From NCBI GenBank assembly GCA_951640195.1, contig OX621163.1, positions 1,612,001 to 1,676,000 of the forward strand: a stretch of 64,000 nucleotides of DNA, given 5' to 3'. The stretch is from Porpolomopsis calyptriformis. Its lineage: Eukaryota; Basidiomycota; Agaricomycetes; Agaricales; Hygrophoraceae. A program made the translations under genes and the position numbers. Of this stretch, positions 1 through 10,019 are shown piece after piece (the first letter of the stretch is position 1; the number at the start of each line of letters is the position of its first letter). The notes under the pieces are model-generated. The model had not been told where the DNA came from. It saw only the letters and a program-made list of their open reading frames with translations, and made no database searches.

Positions 1-1616
1 GGTGTCGCGTTCATTCCACCCCCTCTCCCGCCCGCTCGCCTAACCTTTTCCTCCAACCCGAAGGTCGATGTCACAATAAATAAAATACTCTCTCTTCTCC
101 GACGCACTCTACGCGAATCTGTCGATCATCCAGACCTCCTGCAGCATCTCCACGACCACAGACGAGCGCAGCGTCAGGCTCCTCCCGATATTCCCCTCGA
201 TCTCTCTCAAACACGCGACCCACCACACGCCGTCCTCGCATGGTTCGAAAAAGAGCTTCTCACAGAGCTCACTTGCGAAATATGCTTTACATTATTTTAC
301 CAGCCTGTTACAACACCATGTCAACATGTTCGTCAACCCTTCTCAGCGGTTTTAGCACCTTTTCACCATTTATTTGCCACCTCACAGACATTTTGCTCCA
401 GATGTCTACACCGCTCCCTGGACCATAATTCTTCATGCCCCCTGTGTCGCCAAGACGTGCCTAGCTTTGCTTACTTCGGGGAGCACCCTTGTAACAAACT
501 CGTCCTCTCCATCAGTGAGTACCGTTTTTTAGCGCTTTCTCACTCACCCTCTCATTTCGCAGTCCTTGAAGCCTTCCCGACGTTATATGCCGAGCGTGGG
601 CACACTATCGAAGCAGAGGAGCGCAACGCTCGCCTCGATACCTCTATCTTTATCGGCGAGCTGAGGTTTCCTGGTATGCCCACCCTACTTCATATTTCCG
701 AGCCCAGGCAAGCCACCCTGTATTCTTACTCTCACCGTCCTTTTGTATTTATCCATCAATGCAGACATCGCCTCATGCTCCGCCGGTGCCTCCAATCGTC
801 GACTCCCCGTTTCGGAATCATTATCCCCCCCCGCACAGGCTCTGCGCGAATGTATGACGGAGAATACGGCACCCTGCTCGAAATTCGCAGCGTACAGCTG
901 CTCCCTGACGGGAGAAGTATGGTCGAAACATGGGGAACCAACCGGTTCCGTATAATGGAGCGCGGAACTCTAGATGGGTACATGGTTGCCCGCATAGAGA
1001 TGTAGGGCTTTTTTTTTTTTCCCCCCCATTTTTATGCTGGTCTTGAGATTGTCTAAACTTGACGATTGCAGCGTTGAAGACATTGCAGAGGAGTTTGACG
1101 AAACCCCTTTGACGATGACAAGCGCTGAGGCAACACCTCCATCACGACCATTATCCCGTCCGTTAATTCCATCCTCATCCTCGCCTTCGATCACGCCCTC
1201 GCCATCCTCACCCTCGATCACCCCTGCCTCGCCACTCCGCACAAACGCGGAACTCGTAACATTCTGCAAAGACTTCCTAATGAAGCTAAGCCAGGGCACG
1301 GCACCGTGGGTCGTCCAACGACTCAGCGAGACATACGGCCCCATGCCCACAGACCCCAGCTCTTTCAGCTTTTGGGTCGCACTTATCCTTCCTATTGATC
1401 CGCACGAGAAAGCCAAGTTGCTGCCCATCAGGAGTGCACAGTTGAGACTGCGGCTTGTGGCGCATTGGATTGAACGGCTCAACGAAACTTGGTGGGTATG
1501 CTTCTGGCTCAGGCTGGTGTGGGTACGTGTCGTGTACCGTATGCTGATGCGTTTTCTTTGGTGCTTTTTTCTGTCCACAATATAGGTGGTTCACGGCAGG
1601 GTGTGTCATCCTCTGA
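1..1616 (+). CDS. RING finger and LON substrate-binding domain protein (LONRF-like E3 ligase), 5' partial
   Basis: The reading frame is open from the left edge, so the N-terminus lies outside the window. After about 90 residues comes a C3HC4 RING finger: CEIC, then PCQH joined across an intron (328-388) to TFCSRC, then CPLC. A LON N-terminal domain follows (LEAFPTLYAERGH, then EPR/HRLMLRRCL, then RFGIIIPP). Introns are read at 328-388, about 514-579, 708-764, 1002-1071 and about 1486-1585. The 708-764 intron starts GC rather than GT; splicing it restores the conserved EPRxRLMLRR block. A Ser/Pro-rich linker at about 1130-1240 interrupts the LON domain. The last exon ends WWFTAGCVIL and stop at 1614-1616. 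Known family members join a RING E3 to a LON substrate-binding fold; substrates in fungi are poorly defined. It converges on the G6PD gene. Confidence 0.85.
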
Positions 1617-2101
1617 TCGCACAAGGGTTGCTTCTTGGGATCTTTTCTTTTTTTTTTATCCTCTTTTTTGTCACTTTCTCATTTTTATCATCATTTGTAC
1701 CTTACCCACATTCTCATCCACTCCACTTATCTATTTTATCCTCATATTGTACTGCTGGGGGCACATTCAGTGACACTTGCTTTTTTGCCACATCCATCCC
1801 CCCCTCCTGCTCTCCTACATTTTATGTACGTGTACCAAAATCAATATTGGAAGAGATCGGATTATTCTCGGGCCGCTAGGGGAGACAAGAAAACAAGTGA
1901 GATGTGTAATGATCGTCGTCATATGAAGTTTCGCCTATGTGTACACTACATACAAATGAATCTGATAGCGACTGGTCATACAATCGGGGGAACTGCCTAG
2001 ACATACGTACACGTGGACATTCACAAAACCTGAGAAACGGGCCAAACACTGCAGTAATTCAGTCAGCGTAACAGAACTTGGACGGCGGATGGAAGCACGC
2101 A
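1617..2101. other. Intergenic, convergent 3' ends
   Basis: 485 bases between the stop codons of the RING/LON gene (+) and the G6PD gene (-). It holds T-rich runs just after 1640, consistent with a 3' UTR. No ORF with family resemblance is seen. Confidence 0.6.
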
Positions 2102-3942
2102 CTAGCCCTCCACCGCTCGCTTGAACCCGTACTTGGCGATAAAGGCGTCAACCTCCTTTGGTCCGCGTGAACCATAGGGGTAGTTCACGGGGCGGGGACG
2201 AGGTCCATCCAAGCCATCGATCCAGTGCAAGATAGGGGTGAAGATCTGTTTGAATGCCGGGTGAGCACCGGATCGATCGAGGAAGAAGGAAAACTAGACT
2301 GGCCTTCCACGCCACATCAAGCTCGTCGTCACGGACGAAATTCGAGTGATCCCCCTTGAGTGCATCGAGGATGAGCGCCTCGTAGGCCTCGGGAATTTTC
2401 GTATCCGCAAACCGCCGTTTATAGGTCAGGTCCATTTCGGTAGGTATCGCACGCGTGTACAACCCGGGCGCCTTGGCGTTCAGCTTGAGGTAAACAGCCT
2501 CGGACGGTTGGATACGCAGAACGAGCTCGTTGCGAGAAATATCCTTAAAAATACCTTGGGTGACATCCTTAAATTGGATGCGGATTTCGACTTTTGCTTC
2601 GTTCAGAGCTGGAGAAGGTGTGAGAGAACAAGTTGGAAATTAATGTGAGATGACAAAAACCTTTTCCGGCTTTGAGAATGAATGGCACCCCCTCCCATCT
2701 TGGATTGTGAATCCAGAGGGTGGTAGCTGCATAAGTAGGACAGACCGAGTTGCGGGGCACGGTGTCGTCGTCGAGATAGCCAGGTTTGCCGTTTGCTGCG
2801 ACGTATTGGCCAAGAAGGGTGTCGGCGCGTTCAACGGGGGGGATAGCGCGCAAGACTTTAACCTAGAATGACATATGAGATACAGAAAATGCCCGAGCGA
2901 ATGCCAGGACCTTCTCATCCCGAATGTCCTCTGCCGAAAAGGAAACGGGTCGTTCCATGGTCAGAATGCTTAGAACCTGCAACAAATCTGAAGTACACCA
3001 GTTTCAGTTTGGAGTGACGCTGACCCGGGTGGGGTGCCGGCTTACGGTTCTGTAGGATGTCACGGATGATACCAAATTCGTCAAAATAGCCGCCTCGTCC
3101 TTCGGTACCAAAAGGCTCTTTGAAGGTGATCTGAACGTTACTGATCGAATTTTTATCCCACGCGGCACCCATTGCGATATTCGCGAACCGAAGAACGAGC
3201 AGGTTCTTGACCATCTCTTTGCCGAGATAGTGATCGATGCGGAATGTTTCTTCTTCCTTCCAGTACTGCTTAAGGGCGGACAACAGGGTACGTGCTGAGT
3301 CGAGGTCCTTTCCGAACGGCTTCTCGACGATAATTCGGTTGACGCCAAGCCTATTGACGTAGCAATGTTCTTTGAGGTTTTTGGCGACGGGGATAAAGAC
3401 GGTCGGGGGAAGAGCGAGGTAAAAGATGCGGTTGATTTCTTTGGATTGGTAACGCGCCTCGATCTCGTTCAGATACTGGTTGAGTTTTTCAAAAGCAGCA
3501 CCGTCTTCGTAATCACCGGCGATGTATGAGGATAGCTTCTTGAATTCCTCGATTTTGGTGGTGATTTCGGGGTCGTCGTTTGGGTTTTTAATATAAGAGG
3601 TTATTCGCTTGTGGTACTCGACCTCGTCCATCTTTGTGCGGGCGTAACCCACTATTTTCACGTCTCTGGGCAGAAAGCCAGAGCGAAAGAGGCCGAACAA
3701 CGCGGGGAGCGTCTGTGTGGCAGAACTGGTCAAGGACGGGCACACGATCGGGGCAGGGACGAAAGACGTGCCTTCTTTTTGGCGAGATCACCAGAGGCGC
3801 CGAGGACTAGATGAAAGATGAGGGTGATGTTGTGAGATTGGCTAAACTAGCACGAACCGATGATGATGGTGTTGTCCTTGAGCTCCTCATGGGATGACTC
3901 CATGGAAGGTATCGTTCCAGACAGCGAGCGTTCGCGGGGCAT
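2102..3942 (-). CDS. ZWF1: Glucose-6-phosphate 1-dehydrogenase
   Basis: Cytosolic enzyme oxidising glucose 6-phosphate to 6-phosphogluconolactone with NADP+, the entry to the oxidative pentose phosphate pathway. Seven exons (3858-3942, 3772-3806, 3046-3712, 2911-2987, 2661-2862, 2304-2608, 2102-2245) give 504 residues, normal for the family. Visible landmarks are the NADP site [10 protein letters not shown], the substrate-binding RIDHYLGKE, the EKPFG motif and the C-terminal YPYGSRGP. Two of the six introns (3713-3771 and 2246-2303) begin with GC instead of GT. In both cases the GC junction is the only one that keeps frame and rebuilds conserved sequence (KKK/TLPALFG and [11 protein letters not shown]). 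The gene is divergent from THOC5, with 78 bases between start codons. Confidence 0.97.
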
Positions 3943-4020
3943 GGTGGTGGTTGAGGTGATGATGTATGTGCGTAGCTGATGCGTAATTTATCGCATTCGC
4001 GGGCCGGTGCGGTCCACCAA
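3943..4020. promoter_or_regulatory. Short divergent promoter, G6PD/THOC5
   Basis: Only 78 bases separate the ATG of the G6PD gene (-) from the ATG chosen for THOC5 (+). Both promoters must share or overlap this stretch. No clear TATA box is visible. Confidence 0.5.
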
Positions 4021-4813
4021 ATGCACTCAACCGACGACTGCAGCGAACGTGCTCGCTCTCTTCCTCCACCTCCCGACGACATCATCGACAGGCTTCGCGA
4101 GCTCGTCTCGGCCAGCTACCTCGACCATGACTCCGCAGCGATGCACATCCGCGCCACAGCCCTCGTCGGTCGTCTCAAGTCTCTCAACCGCGCCGCCAAC
4201 ACCGCGACTCGCGCCCGGAAACACGCCACGGCAGAGGCACGGCAAGAGATGGATCAGACCCATCTCGGCCTCCAGAATTTGCAGTACGAGAAACGGCATC
4301 TCGAGCGGGAGATTGAAAAATGTCGACAGTTTGCGTCCGTCGCATTCGCCTGTCCCCTCGCCCGTACTGAATTTCCATAGTTCAATCTATCAAGATATCT
4401 CTTTATATAACCTCGAGGAATTCAAGACACGAGCCCCTTTAGAAGCCCGGGCTGAAGACACACTCGCTAACGAGCATCAACTCATGCTTAGCCGGCTGAG
4501 CTTTGAGCTCGCGGAGCGCCAACGGTTAACCACCCCCCCCAATCACATGTATCTCGGCTTATCATCCTTCTTTAGACTCGACCTCAAAAAAAGAGAGCTG
4601 ACCCAACAAAAAGAGGCATTGCTCAAAGAAAGCAAGGCCAAGATGGCCACAATGGAAAGTGTCAAATCACAGATAGATGTGCTCATGAGGGTACGTAGAC
4701 TTTATCCGATCCCTTTTCTCCGGATCGCTGGATCTCGTCCTGTCCAGACCGCCGGTGAGATTCAAAAGAAAGTAGACGAGCTTGTAGTACCCAGTACGGC
4801 CACACCCACTTGA
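4021..4813 (+). CDS. THO complex subunit 5 (THOC5/Fms-interacting protein family)
   Basis: Nuclear mRNA-export factor; THOC5 is a coiled-coil subunit of the THO/TREX complex that couples transcription to export. Four exons (4021-4334, 4381-4524, 4576-4690, 4748-4813) give 212 residues. The family signature is clear: LQNLQYEKRHLEREIEKC, then the LEEF and HQLMLSRLSFELAERQRL blocks and a Lys/Gln-rich helix (KKRELTQQKEALL). Almost the whole protein is predicted coiled coil. It is short compared with animal THOC5, as expected for fungal members that keep only the N-terminal FMIP region. An upstream in-frame start near 3979 is possible; 4021 is preferred because it leaves room for a promoter. It converges on UBC8. 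Confidence 0.82.
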
Positions 4814-5054
4814 CGTTTTCAGCAACATGCTTCAAGTCTACAAAAACTATCAGTACAAACATGTCATCTGCACCCGAGAAACTCGAGAAACTCGGGGCTG
4901 GTGAAATCAACGCAATCAGGCGATACTCCAAGAGGGGGAAGGCCAATATCCGACGAGGTGCTGGCAATTAATGATAAGTGAAACGACAGTATCGTGTACC
5001 GGGACGTGGTGGTGTAAATGGGGATGCAAAATCGTGAACGGAGGTAATCCATAG

Positions 5055-5962
5055 TCAGAGATCCATATGTCCCGCCACTTCTTCGTTCTCGCTTATGCTT
5101 CCGATATCGCTCATTTCCTGGTCTTCGTCCTCGTTATCTTTCGAGTCCGCGGCGTCTGCGGCCTCCTTTGTCGCAAATCGTTGAACGTACTCTGCGGGAA
5201 ACATCATTTTAATTTACTTCTAACGGGGGGCAGGTGCACGCACCTTTGACCTTGGCTTCGTACTCTTTCGGGTGGCGCATGAGCAGAGCAGCCGCTTCGC
5301 CGTTCAATGGGTCATTTGGATTCGGGTAACGCAAGAGCTGTGGCAGGAAGACTTCGAAAATATTGATCATATCTGGCAATCCTCCACATGGTTACCCAAA
5401 ATGGATTTGAGAGAAATACATGAGTCTCGGACGAACCGAACATGGGTGACCAAGTCTGGTTGATGACATCCAAGCAAACAGATCCGCTTCTGCTCAGAAC
5501 GTCAGCAGTCAAGATGTATTGAGGGGGGGGGCAGTCCGCACAGTTCATCGATGTTCGGGTGGAAGATCTTATTCATGAAACCGATACTTGGTGACTTGAA
5601 TGGGTACTGCTCGGGTAGTTCCACATGGATCTTCCACACACCACCAGCGAAGGGTGCTTGGAGACGGTGGATAAGGTAGGTGGCCAAATGATAGCAGACA
5701 GGGATGCTTACTTTCTGGTGGACCGTAGAAGCGAACGTAAAACTCTTGCATGCTGTCATTCACGAGTGTGACCTCGTAGTCTGACATCAACCTAGAGAAC
5801 GGAAGACGGGTAAGGTAGGATGAAAGAGACAAAGAAGGTTGATCAGTCGCACATCTTCATTACATCTGTCTCGATACGACGCTTAGTGGGAGATGCGTGA
5901 ATACGAGAGGAAGCATATCAGTACGGATATACAGCGATCCTGATATAAACGATACTTATCAT
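5055..5962 (-). CDS. UBC8: Ubiquitin-conjugating enzyme E2, UBC8/UBE2H type
   Basis: E2 enzyme; yeast Ubc8 works with the GID/CTLH ligase in degrading gluconeogenic enzymes. The UBC fold is intact: [30 protein letters not shown], then the catalytic cysteine in [15 protein letters not shown], and an acidic tail ([14 protein letters not shown]) typical of UBE2H. Exons: 5960-5962 (ATG only), 5853-5896, 5712-5791, 5542-5656, 5437-5489, 5244-5372, 5055-5191; total 186 residues. No ATG lies in frame upstream of the second exon before a stop. The only junction that supplies one is an intron 5897-5959 starting ATAAGT and ending CAC, which yields [15 protein letters not shown], the expected N-terminus. 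Five other introns are GT-AG. Confidence 0.92.
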
Positions 5963-6934
5963 GGTGGTTCAAAGTCAAGAAAGGGATGAGTCTAATGTTC
6001 ACGTTCAAGTGCTTATTTGAATGATGACTTTCCGGCACTGGCCGAGTCACTACATGCAATGATCATCCTCAAAAAAACGTCCAGTCCTGAACAACGCAGT
6101 AGACATCCTCTCTCGAGCACGGATACGGTTGCTCTTCGTCTCTCGAAACCTTTACTACAATATCTGTGGCTCGTGCAGTGGCCACAGCCACCTCGGTCTC
6201 CCCTATGTCCATCTCGGTTAATGACCGCCAGGCCAGATGGACAGCTTCCGACGGTTGATCAACGAGAGAGAGATTGTGTGGCATTTAACCCACCAATGTA
6301 GAGCAACACACACCCTCCGATCAACACCATTTCTTCTTGCGTTTGCGTCAGTAGCCAGCCGCCTTGCCTGTGATGCACAGTCACCCTGCGTCGTTTTTTT
6401 TTTTTTTTTTTTTTTTTTTTGCGGTGAGTGGCGCTATCGAATCAGTAAGTTCGGGGGCGTACAAGAACATCAACCCGGCAATGAAGACGATGGCAACAGA
6501 GGATTGCGTCAAACGGAATGCATCTAGTCACCAGCATTTGTTCTCATCCGTGGCTTCATGAACGTACAGTCCAACCTACGCAATAAACCGACCAGCTGCG
6601 ACAGGAAATGGCCCGCAGCGAGAGAAACCGCCACTAGGTCCGATCGATGAGCATGTCAACCGTATTGAGAAACATCGAGCACCACCGACATGTTGCGACC
6701 GAGCGTCCAGGGTTGTCCTTAAACAACGGCATGAACCGCAAGAGAGGGAGGAATACGCTTATCCGGTCGAGAACCCGTTTCTTCAGGCCACGAGGCCGGC
6801 ATGCTCCCGACGTGTGGCAGTACGACATGTCATTCTCAACATAATTTCGTGCATGTACTATAGCAGTGCCTTCCATCCATCCATCACCCATCCATCAAAC
6901 ATGTTTTTGCATAAACGACCAAGCTCCGGCTGCA
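5963..6934. other. Intergenic region without recognised gene
   Basis: 972 bases between the UBC8 start and the stop of the next gene, both on the minus strand. It holds a 27-base T run (6394-6420), CCAT-rich short repeats near 6872-6900, and only short ORFs on both strands with no family resemblance. It should contain the UBC8 promoter and the 3' UTR of the MARVEL-like gene. Confidence 0.5.
6394..6420. repeat. Homopolymer T tract (27 nt)
   Basis: Uninterrupted run of 27 T, flanked by GCG and GCGG. On the minus strand it is a poly(A). It could be a slippage-prone microsatellite or the relic of a retroposed poly(A) tail; nothing next to it supports the second idea. Confidence 0.9.
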
Positions 6935-8052
6935 TTAGGCTGGCACATGCGGGACCGTCGTCACCGTTGGAGGCTGTCCATTGACTCCCGGTTGAATGAC
7001 GAGGGACGATCCTGGCATCTGCATGCCTGGTTGATATTGCGTTGCGGGGTAGCCCGCGCCATAGGGTGGATATCCGGGATATTGCATCCCGCCGGAGTAG
7101 TAACCGGGCATTTCACCAAACCATGGCAACTCGCCTATTCCTTCAAGTCAGCGGACGACGGGGCCGATTCGATCCCTCACTTACGGATTGGCTCATACCA
7201 TATATACGGGCGGCCGAGCGCTTGTGCCCGGCTAACGAGGGAGATCAAGATGATGAAATAGATCGCGACTGAAAATTAAATATCTCGCATCAGGAAGTGA
7301 ATATGAAAAACAAAACAAAAAAAATTACACAGAGTAAAGTTCATCCAAGAGAATGATTCAATGACCTTCATCTCATAACAGTATACTTGATAATTTGCTG
7401 CGAAAGGTTGGTGAGTGCAAGCTATAATTAAAAAAAATCCCTCACTCATCCCACTCTTGGTAGGTATCCTTTGACCTCCAAGTGTGTCACATTGAACATT
7501 GCCAATGATATCCCTGCACAGGGCCATGTCAACCAAGAAGCGAATCAGAAAGAAAATGCTGACATGGACCACGAAGCCATGCCTTCAAAGACATCATCAG
7601 AATACCTACCGATAAAACTATTACCAGACTCACCTAGCCACAAGGTGCCCAACACAAACAGGGAAAGAGCCTCGGTAGACGGTTGCGCCCATTGCAGGCT
7701 GAAACAGTCACGGTCAGCATCAATAAAATACAGATCCGAACGAATTTGAAGCGTACGTGAGTAGGAAAACGAAGATGGTCAAAGACGGGACGACTAGTGA
7801 ATAGACCGTAAAATCACCTGAAAGACAGGTTCGATAAGTGATCGGATAGGCGGTAAATATAGTTTTGCAAATTACGGTGATAGTTTGGCAGGAATATAGT
7901 CGCAAAATGCGAGGCAAAACCCAGGACTGTGCCGGATAGCAGGAAGACAACAACTGGCGATCAACGAGCCGGGTTAAAGGCACAACAGGGACGGAATTGA
8001 ATGAAAGCTGACCGTAAGCAAACAGTCTGTAGTTTCCGAAACGCACCGTCAT
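6935..8052 (-). CDS. MARVEL-like four-helix membrane protein (paralogue 2)
   Basis: Nine exons: 8013-8052, 7876-7953, 7757-7817, 7634-7698, 7564-7582, 7446-7513, 7329-7397, 7185-7268, 6935-7134. They encode 227 residues with four hydrophobic segments: YVVVFLLSGTVLGFA, YSLVVPSLTIFVFLL, LSLFVLGTLWLGMA and FAIYFIILISLV. The tail is rich in Gly, Tyr, Pro and Gln (GYPPYGAGYPATQYQPG). The layout of four helices, a Cys-containing loop before helix 4 and a low-complexity cytosolic tail fits the fungal MARVEL-domain or plasma-membrane organiser class; the exact role is unknown. Exon 5 is only 19 bases. The first three exons (40, 78 and 61 nt) equal those of the neighbour upstream, so the two genes look like a tandem duplicate. 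Confidence 0.72.
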
Positions 8053-8229
8053 TTCAGTACCGTGAGCGAGAGAGTTGATATGAGGAAGGAGATCCCAAAG
8101 ACTCAAGCGCCGGATCTTTTGAACGCGATATGTCAAGTCACGTGAAACTGCGCAGGTGGATACAAAAATAATAATCAAATTTCTCTTCTCTTCGATAGTC
8201 ATACAAAAAGCACTACATAAGACGAAAAA

Positions 8230-9350
8230 TCACCTCCGGGGGGAGGCTCCTCGCGCGAACTTGTCGTGGATGTGAGTGGGGTAGTGGGGTTTATCATACC
8301 GATCCGTGGTGTGTGCCTTTGCGGGCCGCTTCTCGGTCCTCCACACAGAACGACCCCGTTCCTCGCGACGCTGCGATGGCCGTCGCCCTTGCCCTCGAAC
8401 CTCCTTCTCCTCATAAGACCTTCCTCTCGATCGTCCTCTCCCGGCTCGTACGGTAACCGGCGGAGGCAGTCTCGGTGAATACTTGGAGTACTTATTAAAC
8501 CAAGGGTAGGCTGTGACCGGACAGTACCATACGAGGGTCTCCCCCATAAGGTGCTGTCGGAGAGCGAGGCATAATAAAAATAAGAGGAACCCCCCGACTG
8601 CAATGAGCGATCGTGAGCGATCATGTGAGATCTCGATCATCAACCGGTTCACATACTGAGAATGACATTAAATAACGAAAATGCTTCGAGGACTCGGTAT
8701 TGAGCATGGTATGTTTCCGTGGAAACTGGTGTCAGAACTGAGCAAGGGCACTCGCATGTGAGAGGCGAGTAGTGGCTTACAAGAAGAAGAATCTAATGGT
8801 ATAGTGGATGATTCTGAAGCGAAACACTCTACGTTGGCGTCTTCAGAGTCAGAGGTGGCCAAAAACGCGCCCAAGGCTGGTGCCATGTTAGCGATCGGTG
8901 GCGCAAGCATCAAGCACAATCGCACTCACCAAGCCAGAAAGTGCCGGCAAGTCCCAGACAACCCAATTCGATCCTGGTGGAAATAGGATTCAACTGTTTC
9001 CTGATACTAAAACCTAGCCTGAGATGGTGTTAGTGGTTGCCACATGGTGAAAGAGAGAGAGGGTTACAATGCCAGGATGATCGTCAGGCCGACACAACAA
9101 ACAAATATGGCGAAGGGAACAAAGCGCGCTAAGAGGGGACTATGAATGTTTTGCGACGACTGGAAAGACGGAGAACGTACTGAGGTCGGAAGGAAGTAGC
9201 ACCTTGTGGAAGTGGACTGCGATGGCCAAACATATGATGGTCCAAAGCAGGACGAGCGCTAAAGAGATATCGTCCAGCACAGTCCAAGAGATGGCTCGAT
9301 AAGTACTCACAGTACACGCATGCCCTTATGATGTTGAAAACAGCAGGCAT
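8230..9350 (-). CDS. MARVEL-like four-helix membrane protein (paralogue 1)
   Basis: Seven exons: 9311-9350, 9181-9258, 9068-9128, 8930-9018, 8781-8876, 8657-8725, 8230-8597; 266 residues. Four hydrophobic helices are visible: LVLLWTIICLAIAV, VPFAIFVCCVGLTIILALL, LGCLGLAGTFWLALGAFLA and a long one from EAFSLFNVIL into FLLFLLCLALRQH. The block STRIELGCLGLAG followed by an acidic loop (ATSDSEDANVEC) and YRVLEAFSLFN recurs in Agaricomycete MARVEL-like integral membrane proteins. The C-terminal 90 residues are strongly basic (many Arg and Lys, e.g. RAGRGRSRGRSYEEK), presumably cytosolic. It sits 177 bases upstream of its paralogue on the same strand. Function in cortical membrane organisation is inferred only. 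Confidence 0.75.
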
Positions 9351-10019
9351 CCGAGGTGGTCTAGAGAAGAAGATTGTTGATATGGGAAATATCTGACGAC
9401 GAGATGGTGGGTGGTGATGGTAGTGGTGGCGGCTACCAGCTCTCCTGGGATTTGAGGACTTCATAAGGCATCCAACAATGAAATACACGAGGATGAGGGC
9501 GTGAAATTGGTGAGGTTCCCCGTCGGACGAGAGTCACAGGAATACAGCCTTGCCGAAAGGTTGAACGTATTCCGCGATGCTGCCTCAAGGCAAATCGAGG
9601 TTCCGTCGGGACACGTGATCATCCAATTGTTTTTTGTTTTTTTTTCAAATCCACCGTTACCAAGCGAGCGAGCTAAAGTCAACCATCACCACTCTTACAT
9701 GTCGCTAAGTGTTTCTGTGGAATAGACCACACTCCGTTGCACGCCTTGGGGTGGACTTGCATCGCGGTGAGGTAGATGGGACGGCACCGATGAGCATGTG
9801 TGCTGCCAGAGTTTCTAGATACGGGAACGGGAACCTTTCGTTCCGGACATGAAATGGCAGCCAGCGGACTGGCAGAGATTGCGATTGGGGGAGCTATCGA
9901 TTTTGGACACGGGCACGTTTGTTTGACTTGGGCTTACCTTGCAAACGAGAGTATGGTCGCATCTCAGAGATATGTATTGCTGTCAAAACATTTATTTCAT
10001 CACCCTGTTCACCGCCATC
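9351..10019. other. Intergenic region
   Basis: 669 bases between the start of the MARVEL-like gene and the stop of acetoacetyl-CoA synthetase, both on the minus strand. Only short unrecognised ORFs are present. It should hold the MARVEL gene promoter and the synthetase 3' UTR. Confidence 0.5.

Noticed and set aside
4683..4967. Minus-strand ORF opposite the THOC5 end
   Set aside because: Antisense to conserved THOC5 exons with no resemblance to any family.
8199..8624. Alternative minus-strand ORF over the MARVEL tail
   Set aside because: The frame that continues FLLFLLCLALRQH is the true one; the other has no helix and no splice partner.
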